Shown here piece by piece: positions 62,016 to 64,000 of a stretch of DNA of 64,000 bases. Position numbers and translations under genes: made by a program. How positions within the stretch are numbered: position 1 is the first letter of the stretch; the number at the start of each line of letters is the position of its first letter. The stretch is taken from the NCBI RefSeq assembly GCF_964204865.1, contig NC_135254.1, positions 13,335,001-13,399,000 of the forward strand, written 5' to 3'. The DNA comes from Styela clava (lineage: Eukaryota > Chordata > Ascidiacea > Stolidobranchia > Styelidae). The notes below the pieces were generated by a model. The model was not told where the DNA came from and ran no database searches. It saw nothing but the letters and a program-made list of their open reading frames with translations.

Positions 62016-64000
62016 AGTTAGGGGAATTTCCCAACTTTCCGCACGGTGGAATATTTTTAAAATTTAATATTCGTTTTATATATCACCATCAAATACACTG
62101 TATTAATGAACTGGATGAGAAAATATTCTTTCTTGGATAAATTACGCTTTAACTGAGTTAAATAGACGATTTCTTAAATATTTTCATTAAATTGAGGGGA
62201 ATTTCCCTACTTTCCGCACGGTGGATTTTTTTTAAAGTTTAATATGTATTTTATATTTGTCCACCAAATACACTGTATTAATGAATTGGATGAGAAAATA
62301 TTCTTTCTTGCATAAATTATTTTTTAACTGAGTTGGATAGACGATTTCTTAAATATTTTCATTAAATTGAGGGGAATTTCCCTACTTTCCGCACGGTGGA
62401 TTTTTTTTAAATTTTAATATGTATTTTATATTTGTCCACCAAATATACCGTATTATTGAATTGGATGAGAAAATATTCTTTCTTGGATAAATTACGCTTT
62501 AACTGAGTTAAATAGACGATTTCTCAAATATTTTCATCAAATTGGGGGGAATTTCCCTACTTTCCGCACGGTGTATTTTTTTTAAATTTTAATATGTATT
62601 TTATATTCGTCCACCAAATACACTGTATTAATGAATTGGATGAGAAAATATTCTTTCCTGCATAAATTATTTTTTAACTGAGTTGGATGGACGATTTCTC
62701 AAATATTTCCATTAAATTGGGGGGAATTTCCCTACTTTCCGCACGGTGGATTTTTTTTAAATTTTAATATGTATTTTATATCTGTCCACCAAATACATTG
62801 TATTAATGAACTTGATGAGAAAATATTTTTTCCTGCATAAATAATGCTTTAACTGAGTTGGAAAGACGATTTCTTAAATATTTCCATTAAATTGGGGGGA
62901 ATTTCCCCACTTTCCGCACGGTGGATTTTTTTCAAATTTTAATATGTATTTTATATTCGTCCACCAAATACACTGTATCAATAAATTGGATGAGAAAAAA
63001 TTAATTTTTGCATAAATGGGTTATTCCCTGCGCTCCCAAAAGCGTACAATCTAGATTCTAAATCTGAACCTATCCTGGTACACCTTTTATTTTCAGGTTG
63101 TGCGTCATCTTTGTGTCCATATTTCGAGAGTACCGAATTTCGCTACTTTCCGCATGGTGGATTTTTTTTTAACTTTTATTATGTATTTTATGTTTGTCCA
63201 CCAAACACACTGCATTAATGGATTGGATGAGAAAAAATTCCTTCTTACCTAAATTACGCGTTAACTGAGTCAAATTGACGATTTCTTATATATTTTTTTT
63301 AATTGAGGGGGAATTCCCTACTTTCCGCACGGTGGATTTTTTTTAAATTTTAATATGTATTTTATATTTGTCCACCAAACACACTGCATTAATGAATTGG
63401 ATGAGAAAAAATTCCTTCTTACCTAAATTACGCTTTAATTGAGTTAAATTGCCGATTTCTTATATTTTTTTCTTCAATTGGGGGGAATTTCCCTACTTTC
63501 CGCACGGTGGATTTTTTTTAAATTATAATATGTATTTTATATTTGTCCACCAAAAACACTGCATTAATGAATTGGATGAGAAAAAACTCCTTCTTACCTA
63601 AATTACGCTTTAACTGAGTCAAATTGACAATTTCTTATATTTTTTTCTTCAATTGAGGGGAATTTCCCTACTTTCCGCACGGTGGATTTTTTTCAAATTT
63701 TAATATGTATTTTATATTTGTCCACCAAATACACTGTATCAATGAATTGGATGAGAAAATATTTTTTCTTGCATAAATTATTTTTTAACTGAGTTGGATA
63801 GACGATTTCTTAAATATTTTCATCAAATTGAGGGGAATTTCCCTACTTTCCGCACGGTGGATTTTTTTTAAATTTTAATATGTATTTTATATTTGTCCAC
63901 CAAATACACCGTATTAATGAATTGGATGAGAAAATATTCTTTCTTGAATAAATTATTTTTTAACTGAGTTGGATAGACGATTTCTTAAATTTTTTCATTA
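62016..64000 (-). repeat. Right satellite array, inverted, truncated by the window end
   Basis: The reverse complement of the left-array monomer recurs with the same period of about 175 bp: cctactttccgcacggtgga, gtattttatatttgtccacc, attggatgagaaaatattc, ttaactgagttggatagacg. It starts abruptly at about 62016 and is still running at 64000. Both monomer types are present, and a reverse MITE relic lies at about 63029-63135. Confidence 0.95.
63029..63135 (-). mobile_element. MITE relic inside the right satellite array, inverted
   Basis: cgctcccaaaagcgtacaat, then aatctgaacctatcctggta, caggttgtgcgtcatctttg and tttcgagagtacc are the reverse complement of the relics at 55960, 56895 and 58180. The right arm is therefore a true inverted relative of the same higher-order array. 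Confidence 0.7.

Noticed and set aside
54590..64000. CRISPR-like or rRNA-spacer interpretation of the regular repeats
   Set aside because: The monomer is 175 bp with no unique spacers, in a spliced eukaryotic context and AT-rich; it is satellite DNA.

Overview
The window looks like nuclear DNA from an invertebrate animal. It is AT-rich, its genes have many small exons with GT-AG introns, and it carries dense DNA-transposon debris. The gene complement is one unduplicated GRB7/10/14 gene, FAHD1, DNAJC2 and membrane-type MMP-like genes. With short palindromic MITEs and TACCGG-type hexamer clusters this suits an ascidian tunicate best. That assignment is an inference from style and content; another invertebrate deuterostome is possible.

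Layout. 1-95 (+) is the C-terminal end of a DNAJC2/ZRF1 gene. A 3'UTR-like stretch of about 2.2 kb follows. 2342-2998 (+) is an intact single-exon FAHD1 gene, only about 45-70 bp after poly(A) signals. 3687-4822 is a hAT-type non-autonomous transposon with a perfect 8-bp target duplication. 7321-28431 (-) is a complete 17-exon GRB7/10/14-family adaptor gene; all splice phases close to a 594-aa protein (RA, PH, BPS, SH2). Its introns hold MITEs and small tandem duplications, one of which copies half of a PH-domain exon. 28.4-34.1 kb has no recognisable gene. It holds TACCGG-rich DNA, a minisatellite with an inverted partner, and two hAT-like elements.

34164-50790 is a tandem duplication of about 8.3 kb. 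Each unit contains a complete 10-exon matrix metalloproteinase gene (-): 518 aa in copy 1 and 512 aa in copy 2. Each has a signal peptide, a very short propeptide with a furin-type RRKR site, a zinc catalytic domain, a four-blade hemopexin domain and a hydrophobic C-terminal tail. Both lack the cysteine of the usual cysteine switch. Copy 2 has also lost six residues of the calcium-binding S-loop and the Ala-Pro after the Met-turn.

50.8-54.5 kb is gene-poor with hAT-like ends. From about 54.59 to 58.29 kb lies a satellite array with a 175-bp monomer and a 935-bp higher-order unit that has captured a MITE relic. The same satellite returns in inverted orientation from about 62.02 kb to the end of the window. 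Between the arms, on the + strand, are exons of an Ulp1-like (C48) cysteine protease joined to a PHD-like zinc finger, a combination typical of transposon-encoded proteins. The whole structure resembles a foldback-type mobile element, or a transposon caught between inverted satellite blocks. It is the most unusual part of the window.
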